A program made the position numbers and the translations under genes. A model generated the notes under the pieces. It saw nothing but the letters and a program-made list of their open reading frames with translations. It did not search any database and was not told the DNA's origin. From the NCBI RefSeq assembly GCF_001625015.1, contig NZ_LVWJ02000014.1:124001-188000 (forward strand): 64,000 bases of DNA, in the 5' to 3' direction. The stretch comes from Lewinella sp. 4G2. GTDB taxonomy: Bacteria > Bacteroidota > Bacteroidia > Chitinophagales > Saprospiraceae. This document shows positions 36,834 through 43,755 of the stretch, piece by piece (position 1 is the stretch's first letter; each line of letters opens with the position of its first letter).

Positions 36834-37877
36834 ATGCTTCTTCGCATCTCTTCTCTGTTACTTGCCCTCTTCCTCTGCACCTGCGTCAGCGCCCAAAATC
36901 TGCCGGACAAGGCCAAAAACCGCGCCGCCGACCGGGCCGAACGCAAAGCCAATAACAAGGTCGACCAAAAGGTAGACCAGGCCGTGGACGAGACCTTTAA
37001 GGCCATCGAAGGGCTATTCAAAAAGAAGAAAAAGAAAAATAAAAACGGCGAGCCAGCCGCCAATCAAACGGCAACCCAACGGACGGGCACGGCACCCCAA
37101 AAAGGAGATGCTGACTACGAACAAACCGTCGACGATGGCGGTCTCGTACCCAACGACGGCAACGAATACGCGGACGACGAAGAAGTGGGCAATGCCCTCT
37201 CCAATTTATTTGGGGGCGGCGGCGATTTTGAACCCTACACGAACGACGTAGCCTTCAGTATGGACATGCACGTCAAAAGCATCAAACGCAACGGAAAGAC
37301 CGAGGAATCCACCATCTCGATGGCCGTAGGCCGCACTCAGGTTGCGCAGAAAGTCAACTTTGAAGACAAGGGCGAAAAGGGCAATAGTTGGTCCATCTTC
37401 GATACCCAAACCGGCAAGGTCACGCTAATCACAACTAGCAAGGGCGAAACTACCGGCATGCGGATGAAGAGCCCCAACCTGAGGAACCTCATCAAACCCG
37501 ACGCCGCCCAGGACTACCTCGACGGCATCACCTACGAAAACACCGGCGAAACCCGCATCATTGAGGGCTACAACACCACCAAGTACGTCATGACGGACAC
37601 CCGCGAAGGCACCGTAACCGAATCCTGGATCACCACCGACATTGAAATTGACCCCACCGCAATGGCCTCCGCCATGAGCGCCTTCATCGGCGGCCAAACC
37701 CTAACGCCCGGTGAAAATGCGCCCGTGGAAGGCTTCCCCATCTTCACCACCTCCACCGATAAAAAAGGCAACCGCTACGAGATGACCTACAAAAACGTGA
37801 AGGTGGGCGAAGGGAATATCAATACCCAACTGTTCGATACGGGGAATATTCAGATTCAGGATATTCCAGGGTTCTAA
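36834..37877 (+). CDS. DUF4412 domain-containing exported protein
   Basis: 347 residues. Sec signal peptide (LLRISSLLLALFLCTCVSAQN). Residues ~22-65 are a highly charged helix ending in a Lys-rich run (LFKKKKKKNKNGE), then an acidic linker. The DUF4412 domain covers ~135-345 (FSMDMHVKSIKRNGKTEESTISMAVG, ... YNTTKYVMTDTREGTVTESWITTDIEID). Such proteins are periplasmic or surface proteins of Bacteroidota with no known activity; the fold resembles lipoprotein-carrier-like beta structures. The codons of the signal peptide resemble a diverged copy of the dispersed palindrome. A heptamer hairpin starts two bases after its TAA stop. Confidence 0.85.
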   Translation: MLLRISSLLLALFLCTCVSAQNLPDKAKNRAADRAERKANNKVDQKVDQAVDETFKAIEGLFKKKKKKNKNGEPAANQTATQRTGTAPQKGDADYEQTVDDGGLVPNDGNEYADDEEVGNALSNLFGGGGDFEPYTNDVAFSMDMHVKSIKRNGKTEESTISMAVGRTQVAQKVNFEDKGEKGNSWSIFDTQTGKVTLITTSKGETTGMRMKSPNLRNLIKPDAAQDYLDGITYENTGETRIIEGYNTTKYVMTDTREGTVTESWITTDIEIDPTAMASAMSAFIGGQTLTPGENAPVEGFPIFTTSTDKKGNRYEMTYKNVKVGEGNINTQLFDTGNIQIQDIPGF

Positions 37878-37879
37878 AA

Positions 37880-37965
37880 AGTCTGTAGTCTATAGTCTGG
37901 AGTCTATAGTAGTCCCTGCCTAGCAGGGTGGCTACAGACTAAAGACTATAGACTACAGACTAAAA
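37880..37965 (+). repeat. Stop-anchored heptamer array (TAGTCTR family), inverted, with inner hairpin
   Basis: Starts 2 nt after the TAA stop of the DUF4412 gene. Left arm of TAGTCTA/TAGTCTG units (~37880-37913), an inner hairpin CCCTGC/GCAGGG (37914-37928), right arm of ACAGACTA/ATAGACTA units (37929-37965). The right end directly abuts the tRNA gene, whose discriminator base is at 37968. Suited to terminate the DUF4412 transcript and, on the other strand, the tRNA transcript. Confidence 0.85.
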
Positions 37966-37967
37966 GG

Positions 37968-38040
37968 TGGGCCCACCAGGATTTGAACCTGGGACCGACG
38001 GATTATGAGTCCGGCGCTCTAACCGCTGAGCTATAGGCCC
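37968..38040 (-). tRNA. tRNA-Ile2 (anticodon CAT, read by lysidine modification)
   Basis: 73-nt cloverleaf on the minus strand. Acceptor GGGCCTA pairs with TGGGCCC (two G-T/A-T ends allowed), D arm GCTC...GAGC, anticodon loop CTCATAA (anticodon CAT), T arm CCAGG...CCTGG with TTCAAAT loop. The DCTCATAATC context and GGGCC.. acceptor match bacterial tRNA-Ile2 rather than elongator or initiator tRNA-Met, so C34 should be converted to lysidine by TilS to read ATA. The 3' CCA is not encoded in full (ACCT). One C-U mismatch closes the anticodon stem. Sits between two heptamer hairpins of different families. Confidence 0.93.
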
Positions 38041-38047
38041 TGTTTTA

Positions 38048-38103
38048 AGTTGCGAGTAGCAAGTTGCAAGCCTACTAGTACTTGCAACTTGCTACTCGTA
38101 ACT
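38048..38103. repeat. Heptamer hairpin (AAGTTGC family) upstream of the tRNA
   Basis: 23-nt arms (38048-38070 and 38081-38103) with one mismatch and a 10-nt loop (CCTACTAGTA). Built of AGTTGCG, AGTAGCA, AGTTGCA-type heptamers, the same family as the arrays after the TIGR02757 and ArsR genes. Lies immediately 5' of the tRNA on its strand. Confidence 0.85.
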
Positions 38104-38216
38104 CTCAGTTCCACAAAGGTAGCCAACCCGCCAAAAGTTACCGTACCGGGGTGGAATTTTACGGGGGAAAACTTTTCTAGATTGTAATGCGGCGAGCAAA
38201 TAAGTGCGCCAACCGC

Positions 38217-38224
38217 TACCTTTG
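38217..38224 (+). promoter_or_regulatory. -7 promoter element TACCTTTG for pyk
   Basis: Exact TAnnTTTG match 35 nt before the pyk ATG. No -33 TTTG at 19-nt spacing. Confidence 0.45.
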
Positions 38225-38259
38225 GGGTATTATTGTAGTTTTTACACTAACTCCCCCCA

Positions 38260-39699
38260 ATGAGTATGCAGATTACGGATCACCAAAACACAAAAATCGT
38301 GGCCACCGTCGGCCCAGCCTGTAGTTCGGAGGACGGTTTGAAGAGCCTCATCCTGGCCGGGGTAGATGTTTTTCGCCTAAATTTTAGCCACGGCTCCCAC
38401 GACGTGCACGGCGGGACGATCCAGAAAATCCTCAAGCTCAATAAGGAACTCAATACCCACGTCAGTATCCTGGCGGACCTCCAAGGCCCGAAACTCCGGG
38501 TCGGCAAAATGGAAGGTGAAGGGCTACCCGTTGAGGAAGGCCAGATCGTCACCTTCACCAATACGGAATGCGTCGGCAACGCCGAACGCGTCTACATGAG
38601 TTACCCGCAGTTCGCCCAGGACGTAACCGTCGGCGAGCGCGTCCTCGTGGATGACGGCACCCTAGTTTTTGAAGTGGTGGAGACTAACGGGACGGATACC
38701 GTAAAACTGAAGACCCTCTTCGGTGGCGTGTTGAAGTCCAACAAGGGGGTCAACCTCCCCAACACGAAGATCAGCCTCCCTTCCCTGACGGAAAAGGACC
38801 TGACCGACCTCGAATACATCCTCACCCAGCCGGTGAACTGGATTGCGCTGAGCTTCGTCCGCTACGCCAAGGATTTGAAGGATTTGCGCAAGCGCATTGA
38901 AGCTAAAGGCCACCCCGCCAAGATCATTTCCAAGATCGAGAAGCCCGAGGCCATCGAAAACCTGGACAAGATCATCAAGCACTCCAACGCCATCATGGTG
39001 GCGCGGGGAGATCTCGGTATCGAAGTCCCCATGGAGCGGCTGCCGATCATCCAGAAGGAGATCATCCGCAAGTGTATCCAACGGGCCCGCCCCGTCATCG
39101 TGGCCACCCAGATGATGGATTCCATGATCAACAACCCCGGCCCCACCCGGGCGGAGGTGACGGACGTAGCCAATGCCGTCCTCGACGGTACGGACGCCGT
39201 GATGCTTTCCGGTGAGACTTCCGTGGGCCGCCACCCGGCGCTCGTCGTCAAAGCCATGAACGCCATCATTCACGAGGCGGAAAAGATCTACGAGATCGGT
39301 ATGAAGCGCCCCAAAGCCAACGACAAATCCGGTACGTTCATCAGCGACGTGGTTTGTTCCGCCGCCGCCTGGGCCGCCCAGAATGTTGGCGCCCGCGGTA
39401 TCGTCGGGATGACGCGGTCCGGTTACACGGCCTTCAAGTTGTCGAGCTTCCGTCCGAACGCCAAGATCTACGTCTTTAGTGATTTGCACCACATGCTCAA
39501 CACCCTCAACCTGTGTTGGGGCGTGCGTTGCTTCCACTACGACAATAATACGAGTACGGACCAGACGGTAACGGATGTCACCAAAATCCTTAAGGATGGT
39601 GGTTACGTGGCTTCCGGCGACCTGCTTGTCAATACCGGCTCCATGCCCCTCGAGAAGCAGCTGCGGACGAACATGATGAAGATCACGCTGGTGGATTAG
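38260..39699 (+). CDS. pyk: Pyruvate kinase
   Basis: 479 residues. KIVATVGPACSS and VFRLNFSHG open the A domain; the B domain follows (~75-170). The catalytic signature ISKIEKPEAIENLDKI with the active Lys, ARGDLGIEVP, and MMDSMINNPGPTRAEVTDVANAVLDGTDAVMLSGE are all present; the C domain ends with a short allosteric region. Transfers phosphate from phosphoenolpyruvate to ADP at the last step of glycolysis, in the cytoplasm. A typical type of Bacteroidota enzyme. Followed by a clear terminator. Confidence 0.98.
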   Translation: MSMQITDHQNTKIVATVGPACSSEDGLKSLILAGVDVFRLNFSHGSHDVHGGTIQKILKLNKELNTHVSILADLQGPKLRVGKMEGEGLPVEEGQIVTFTNTECVGNAERVYMSYPQFAQDVTVGERVLVDDGTLVFEVVETNGTDTVKLKTLFGGVLKSNKGVNLPNTKISLPSLTEKDLTDLEYILTQPVNWIALSFVRYAKDLKDLRKRIEAKGHPAKIISKIEKPEAIENLDKIIKHSNAIMVARGDLGIEVPMERLPIIQKEIIRKCIQRARPVIVATQMMDSMINNPGPTRAEVTDVANAVLDGTDAVMLSGETSVGRHPALVVKAMNAIIHEAEKIYEIGMKRPKANDKSGTFISDVVCSAAAWAAQNVGARGIVGMTRSGYTAFKLSSFRPNAKIYVFSDLHHMLNTLNLCWGVRCFHYDNNTSTDQTVTDVTKILKDGGYVASGDLLVNTGSMPLEKQLRTNMMKITLVD

Positions 39700-39726
39700 G
39701 GCTTCCCGCCCTCCCCCGCCTCCACA

Positions 39727-39759
39727 AAACCCGGCCCCGTACGCAACGTGGCCGGGTTT
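39727..39759 (+). terminator. Rho-independent terminator after pyk
   Basis: 10-bp perfect stem AAACCCGGCC/GGCCGGGTTT with a 13-nt loop, 28 nt after the pyk stop; T-rich tail is weak (TTTCGTACGTTT). Confidence 0.75.
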
Positions 39760-39821
39760 CGTACGTTTACATACTTCCGGCCCGCTTTTACAGCTCGCTG
39801 GCGACCAGAACTATCCCCGAC

Positions 39822-41399
39822 ATGCGTTTCCTGTTACCCGTTTTATTCCTCTTGTCTTCCGCCTTCGTTTACGCGCAGGGGGAGCTCACCGTCGCCGAGA
39901 TCGGCCGGCAGAGTAAGTTCATTGAAGCTAAACGGGACGCTTTGCTTGGCAAGACGGACGCGGCCATCGCCCAGTTTGAGGCCCTCGCCGCGGAAGATCC
40001 GGCAAACGATGCGACCTACTTTGAACTCGCCCGCCTCTTCAAGGCCAAGGAGCTGTTCGACCCCGCCATCGACCAAATGCAAAAGGCTTACGCCGCCCGC
40101 CCCAACCCAATCTACGCCGCATATCTGGCGGATCTTTTTCGGGAAACCGGCCGCCACAAGGAGGGTGCGGCGCTGTACACCTCCCTGCGCAAACAAGACC
40201 CAAGCGACGAAGATTACTACCTGGAAGAAGCTGCCGCCCTGGTGCGAGCCCAGGATATCAAGGGAGCGATCGGTGTGTACAACCAGTTGGAGAGCCGAAT
40301 CGGCGTCAACGCCGAGCTGGCACGCCTCAAACACGCGCTCTACCTCGGCACGGGTGATGCCAAACGCGCCGAAAAGGAACTCACGGCCCTTGTCGACGCC
40401 CAACCCCGCAATCTGGAAAACCGCCACTTACTGGCTGGATTTTACGTGGCGCAGGGGAATGCCAAAGCGGCCAATCAGGTTTACAAGGCCATCCTCAAGT
40501 TAGAGCCGGCGGACGTACGCGCACAGTTGGCCCTCCAAAATGCCGGCGCCCCCGCCAAACCGGGTGATACGGGCAGCGATGATCAACTACTAGCACTACT
40601 TGGCCGATCCGACGTGGACCTGGACCTCAAGATCGGCAAGTTGCTGCCGCTCGTACAGGGTCTGGCGCGGTCGCAGGATGCCAGGTCGGGGACCGGAATG
40701 GACCGGGCCGAGATCACCCGGGCCGTGCACTTAGCCAAGGAATTGCGCCGCGTACATCCGGACGAAGCCAAGGCCGCTGCGTTGCTGGGCGACATCTACT
40801 TCCAGTCCGGCCAACTGAATGAAGCAGCGGACGCCTACATCGCTACCCTCGAACTGGACGATAACGTTTATCCTGTCTGGGAGCAATTGCTCGGCACCCT
40901 TTACCTGTCGAACCGGACCGTCGAGTTGCGGAAGTACGCCGAGGAAGCGCTGGACCTCTACCCCAACCGACCTTCCGTCTACGTGCATTACGCCATTGGA
41001 GAAGCCCTGCGTTCCAACTTCGGCGAAGCGGAAAGTCTGCTCTCCGAAGCCCGGCTCATGGTAAGCACCCAGGCCGAAGCTACTCGCGCGCTCGACGAGT
41101 TGGCGACGGCTTTCTCAGTCCTGAACTCGGCATCCAGCGGCAGCGCCGTCAAAGCGGAAATGCTACCCGGCGGTCCGAATGGTCCCCTGGCCTTTTTACT
41201 GACTAACGCTACGGAGTTGGACGCCCTCAAAGGTTACGACGTACCGGGCAATACCAATGCCCTCTACCTGGAATTACTCGGAGACGCAGCGGCGGAAGCG
41301 GGTGATAAAGCTACCGCTACGGCAGCCTACGCACGGGCTAAAGCAGCGGGCAGTAAGTCTAAAGAACTACCTCGCAAAATGAGTAAGCTGGGTAGTTAA
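39822..41399 (+). CDS. Exported tetratricopeptide repeat protein
   Basis: 525 residues with a signal peptide (RFLLPVLFLLSSAFVYAQ). About 10 TPR-like helix pairs span residues ~25-430 (FEALAAEDPANDATYFELARLFKAKELFDPAIDQMQKAYAARP; GDIYFQSGQLNEAADAYIATLELD; LYLSNRTVELRKYAEEALDLYPNRP). It is likely a periplasmic or outer-membrane scaffold. In Bacteroidota this kind of gene commonly precedes a DUF4292 lipoprotein gene, as here (119 nt downstream, same strand), which suggests a shared envelope role, perhaps lipoprotein or LPS export. No enzymatic motif. Confidence 0.82.
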   Translation: MRFLLPVLFLLSSAFVYAQGELTVAEIGRQSKFIEAKRDALLGKTDAAIAQFEALAAEDPANDATYFELARLFKAKELFDPAIDQMQKAYAARPNPIYAAYLADLFRETGRHKEGAALYTSLRKQDPSDEDYYLEEAAALVRAQDIKGAIGVYNQLESRIGVNAELARLKHALYLGTGDAKRAEKELTALVDAQPRNLENRHLLAGFYVAQGNAKAANQVYKAILKLEPADVRAQLALQNAGAPAKPGDTGSDDQLLALLGRSDVDLDLKIGKLLPLVQGLARSQDARSGTGMDRAEITRAVHLAKELRRVHPDEAKAAALLGDIYFQSGQLNEAADAYIATLELDDNVYPVWEQLLGTLYLSNRTVELRKYAEEALDLYPNRPSVYVHYAIGEALRSNFGEAESLLSEARLMVSTQAEATRALDELATAFSVLNSASSGSAVKAEMLPGGPNGPLAFLLTNATELDALKGYDVPGNTNALYLELLGDAAAEAGDKATATAAYARAKAAGSKSKELPRKMSKLGS

Positions 41400-41518
41400 A
41401 CCCTCCCGGCAACTCACCTAGGTCGTTCGCCGAACAATCCGGCAATTGCCTAGCTTCCTAGAACCGAACCTCCTTCCTGGGCAACTCTACCAACATTTTC
41501 GGCACTCAATCTCTACCT

Positions 41519-42271
41519 ATGCGCGCGCTTCTATTTCTCCTTTGTACGGTCACGATTCTTGCGACTGGATGCGGCAGCAAAGTGGGCGGGAAGCCTGGCA
41601 AAGACGGGCTTACGCGGACGACCAAAGCCTCCAAAGTAGTGAAGGGAATGGAAGCCAATGCGTTCGAAACCGATTACCTGGAAGGTAGCGCCCGCATCGA
41701 TCTCGAAAGTGAAAAACTAAATATCGGTGGGACGGGCACGATCCGGCTCGAGCGCGATAAGGCCATCTGGATGAGCGTCAAGAAATTCGGCTTCGAGGGC
41801 GCCCGCGTACTGATTCGCCCCGATTCTTTCTTCGTCCTTAACCGGCTAAACGGTGACTATACCGCCGAGCCACTGAGCTACGTGGAGCGGAAATACCAGA
41901 TCCCCGCGGATTTCAACCTGCTGCAGAAAATCATCCTCGGTAACGCCGTCTTCTTTACCCGCGATCTGGAACTCACACAGAACGGCGATGTCTACGAGCT
42001 TTCCGGTGAGGACAGTCGCTACGCTACGTCTTACCTGGTGGACGGCGCCAGTTTCAAACTACAGCAAATGGACCTGCGAGAGTCGGGCTCCGACCGGAAG
42101 ATCACTATCCTGAACAAGGACTTCCGCACCGTCGAAGCAGCGAAACAAGAATTTGCTTACGGCCGCACTGTCCGCGTCAATTCGACGGAATCCGGCCGAG
42201 CAATGATCGAGATGAACTTCAGGAAGGTGGAGTTGGACGGGCCACTACAAATGCCGTTTCCCTTTCGCTAA
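41519..42271 (+). CDS. DUF4292 domain-containing lipoprotein
   Basis: 250 residues with a lipobox (ILATGC, Cys18). The mature part follows the DUF4292 pattern: SARIDLESEKLNIGGTGTIRLERDKAIWMSVKKFGFEGARVLIRPDSFFVLNRLNGDYTAEPLSYVERKY. This family is related in fold to LolB/LolA-like half-barrels and probably binds a lipid or lipoprotein acyl chain at the outer membrane. The function is not proven. Same strand as the TPR protein gene. Converges on the efflux adaptor gene. Confidence 0.88.
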   Translation: MRALLFLLCTVTILATGCGSKVGGKPGKDGLTRTTKASKVVKGMEANAFETDYLEGSARIDLESEKLNIGGTGTIRLERDKAIWMSVKKFGFEGARVLIRPDSFFVLNRLNGDYTAEPLSYVERKYQIPADFNLLQKIILGNAVFFTRDLELTQNGDVYELSGEDSRYATSYLVDGASFKLQQMDLRESGSDRKITILNKDFRTVEAAKQEFAYGRTVRVNSTESGRAMIEMNFRKVELDGPLQMPFPFR

Positions 42272-42280
42272 GGTGCTCGT

Positions 42281-42325
42281 CAGGTTACAATGAGGCGTAG
42301 CGCCTGATGCTCGCTTTCTGACCTG
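42281..42325. terminator. Possible terminator between DUF4292 and hlyD genes
   Basis: Nested hairpin: outer CAGGT/ACCTG, inner AGGCG-TAG-CGCCT. Placed between convergent stops, but no T-run. Confidence 0.35.
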
Positions 42326-42334
42326 GGGATAGCG

Positions 42335-43681
42335 TTACTTAGCGTCCTCCTTGTAGAAATCTTCCTTGTCTACAACGTTGACTTTCTTGCCTTCCTTCAG
42401 GTTCCGCAACTCGCTGTAGGGGCCGGAGACAACCTGGTCACCGTTGTTCAATCCACCCGTTACTTCAATGACGGAACTGTTCTGTAGGCCAGTAGTAACG
42501 ATGGCTTTGCGTAGGGTATCGCCGGTCACTACAAACACGACTTCGTCCAGATCATCTAGGGCAACTACGTCTTCGTCCTCCGTTTCCTTTTGGCGGGTAG
42601 TGACGGCTTCGACGGGGATGGACACTACGCCCTTTGCGGCCTTAGTCAGGATATCCACGCCAGCGGACATGCCCGGGCGGAAGGGGTAAGTGTTGCCTTC
42701 GCGAACGAGGTCCGCGTAGCTTTCCGGTTCGATGCTGATACGAACTTCGAAGTTGGTCACCTGATCTGAATTCAGGACGTTGTCGGCGATGCCTGCCGTC
42801 GTGCTGGAGTTGGCGATCTGGGTGACGACGCCGCTGAACTTCCGGTTGATGTAGGCGTCCACTTCCACTTCGGCCTTGTTGCCGATCTTGACGGAGGGGA
42901 CGTCGTTTTCGGACACCTCCACCCGTACTTCCATGGCGTTCAGGTTGGCGATGCGCATGAGTTCGGTACCCGTCATTTGGATGGTACCGACCACCCGTTC
43001 GCCCTGTTCTACGTTGAGGAGAGAGACGACGCCGCCCATGGGAGCGTAGATCGTCGTCCGGCGCAGGGAAGTACGCAGTTCACTGAGGGTGGCCTGAGCG
43101 GATTCGACGCCGTACTGAGCGGCGCGGGCGGATTCTTTAGCGGCGTTGATATTACTGTCCGCTGCCCGTAGGTTAGCTTCGAGGCCCCGCAGGTTGGCGG
43201 CGCTCGCTTCCAATTCGGCCTGGCTGACTACACCATCCGCCGCTAGGCTCTTGTTCCGGTTATAAATTTCCTGAGCGTTGGTCAGTTGCGCTTCGATCTG
43301 CGCTTTCTGGGCCTGTAAGCTGCTGATTTGCGCTTTCGCATTGGAGGCCTGCGCCTTGCTACTGTTAACGCCGGCGACTCCACGGGCCACCTGGCTTTGG
43401 TAAGCATCGGCGTCGATCTTGGCTAGTAGTTGACCTGCCTTAACGCTGTCTCCTTCTTCCACGTAAAGTTCGACGACCTCACCCGATACGTCGGAAGAGA
43501 TCTTCACCTCCGTCTGGGGAAAGATCTTGCCACTGGCGCTGACGATCTCCTGGATATCCCTTGCCTTAGCTTCCGAAGTATAAACGCGGATGCCCTTCGG
43601 CCCCTGGTCCCCAAAGATGAGGGCACCGACGATGCCGAGTACGATGAGTAGGAATACGCCGATTACAATTTTGCGTGCCAT
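42335..43681 (-). CDS. HlyD/MacA-type periplasmic efflux adaptor
   Basis: 448 residues. One N-terminal inner-membrane helix (KIVIGVFLLIVLGIVGALIF). Residues ~45-80 form the first half of a lipoyl/barrel-sandwich (SGEVVELYVEEGDSVKAGQLLAKID), ~85-200 a long coiled-coil hairpin of Ala/Gln-rich helices (NSSKAQASNAKAQISSLQAQKAQIEAQL), then the second lipoyl half and beta-barrel (IYAPMGGVVSLLNVEQGERV). It bridges an inner-membrane pump and TolC. The pump gene itself is not adjacent in this window. Starts immediately after the heptamer array that fills the gap from tolC. Confidence 0.9.
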   Translation of the reverse strand: MARKIVIGVFLLIVLGIVGALIFGDQGPKGIRVYTSEAKARDIQEIVSASGKIFPQTEVKISSDVSGEVVELYVEEGDSVKAGQLLAKIDADAYQSQVARGVAGVNSSKAQASNAKAQISSLQAQKAQIEAQLTNAQEIYNRNKSLAADGVVSQAELEASAANLRGLEANLRAADSNINAAKESARAAQYGVESAQATLSELRTSLRRTTIYAPMGGVVSLLNVEQGERVVGTIQMTGTELMRIANLNAMEVRVEVSENDVPSVKIGNKAEVEVDAYINRKFSGVVTQIANSSTTAGIADNVLNSDQVTNFEVRISIEPESYADLVREGNTYPFRPGMSAGVDILTKAAKGVVSIPVEAVTTRQKETEDEDVVALDDLDEVVFVVTGDTLRKAIVTTGLQNSSVIEVTGGLNNGDQVVSGPYSELRNLKEGKKVNVVDKEDFYKEDAK

Positions 43682-43755
43682 TATTTAGTCTTTAGTCTGT
43701 AGTCTATAGTCTGCAGTCCGTAGTCTATTTACTATAGACTACAGACTATAGACTA
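43682..43755 (-). repeat. Stop-anchored heptamer array (TAGTCTR family) filling the tolC-hlyD spacer
   Basis: On the minus strand the tolC stop TAG (43755-43753) is followed in strict 7-nt phase by TCTATAG, TCTGTAG, TCTATAG, TAAATAG, ACTACGG, ACTGCAG, ACTATAG, ACTACAG, ACTAAAG, ACTAAAT, then A and the hlyD ATG. The outer halves pair as an inverted repeat. Nothing else lies between the two genes. Confidence 0.9.

Noticed and set aside
37968-38040. tRNA-Met for the CAT anticodon tRNA
   Set aside because: The acceptor and anticodon-stem context fits tRNA-Ile2, not elongator or initiator Met.
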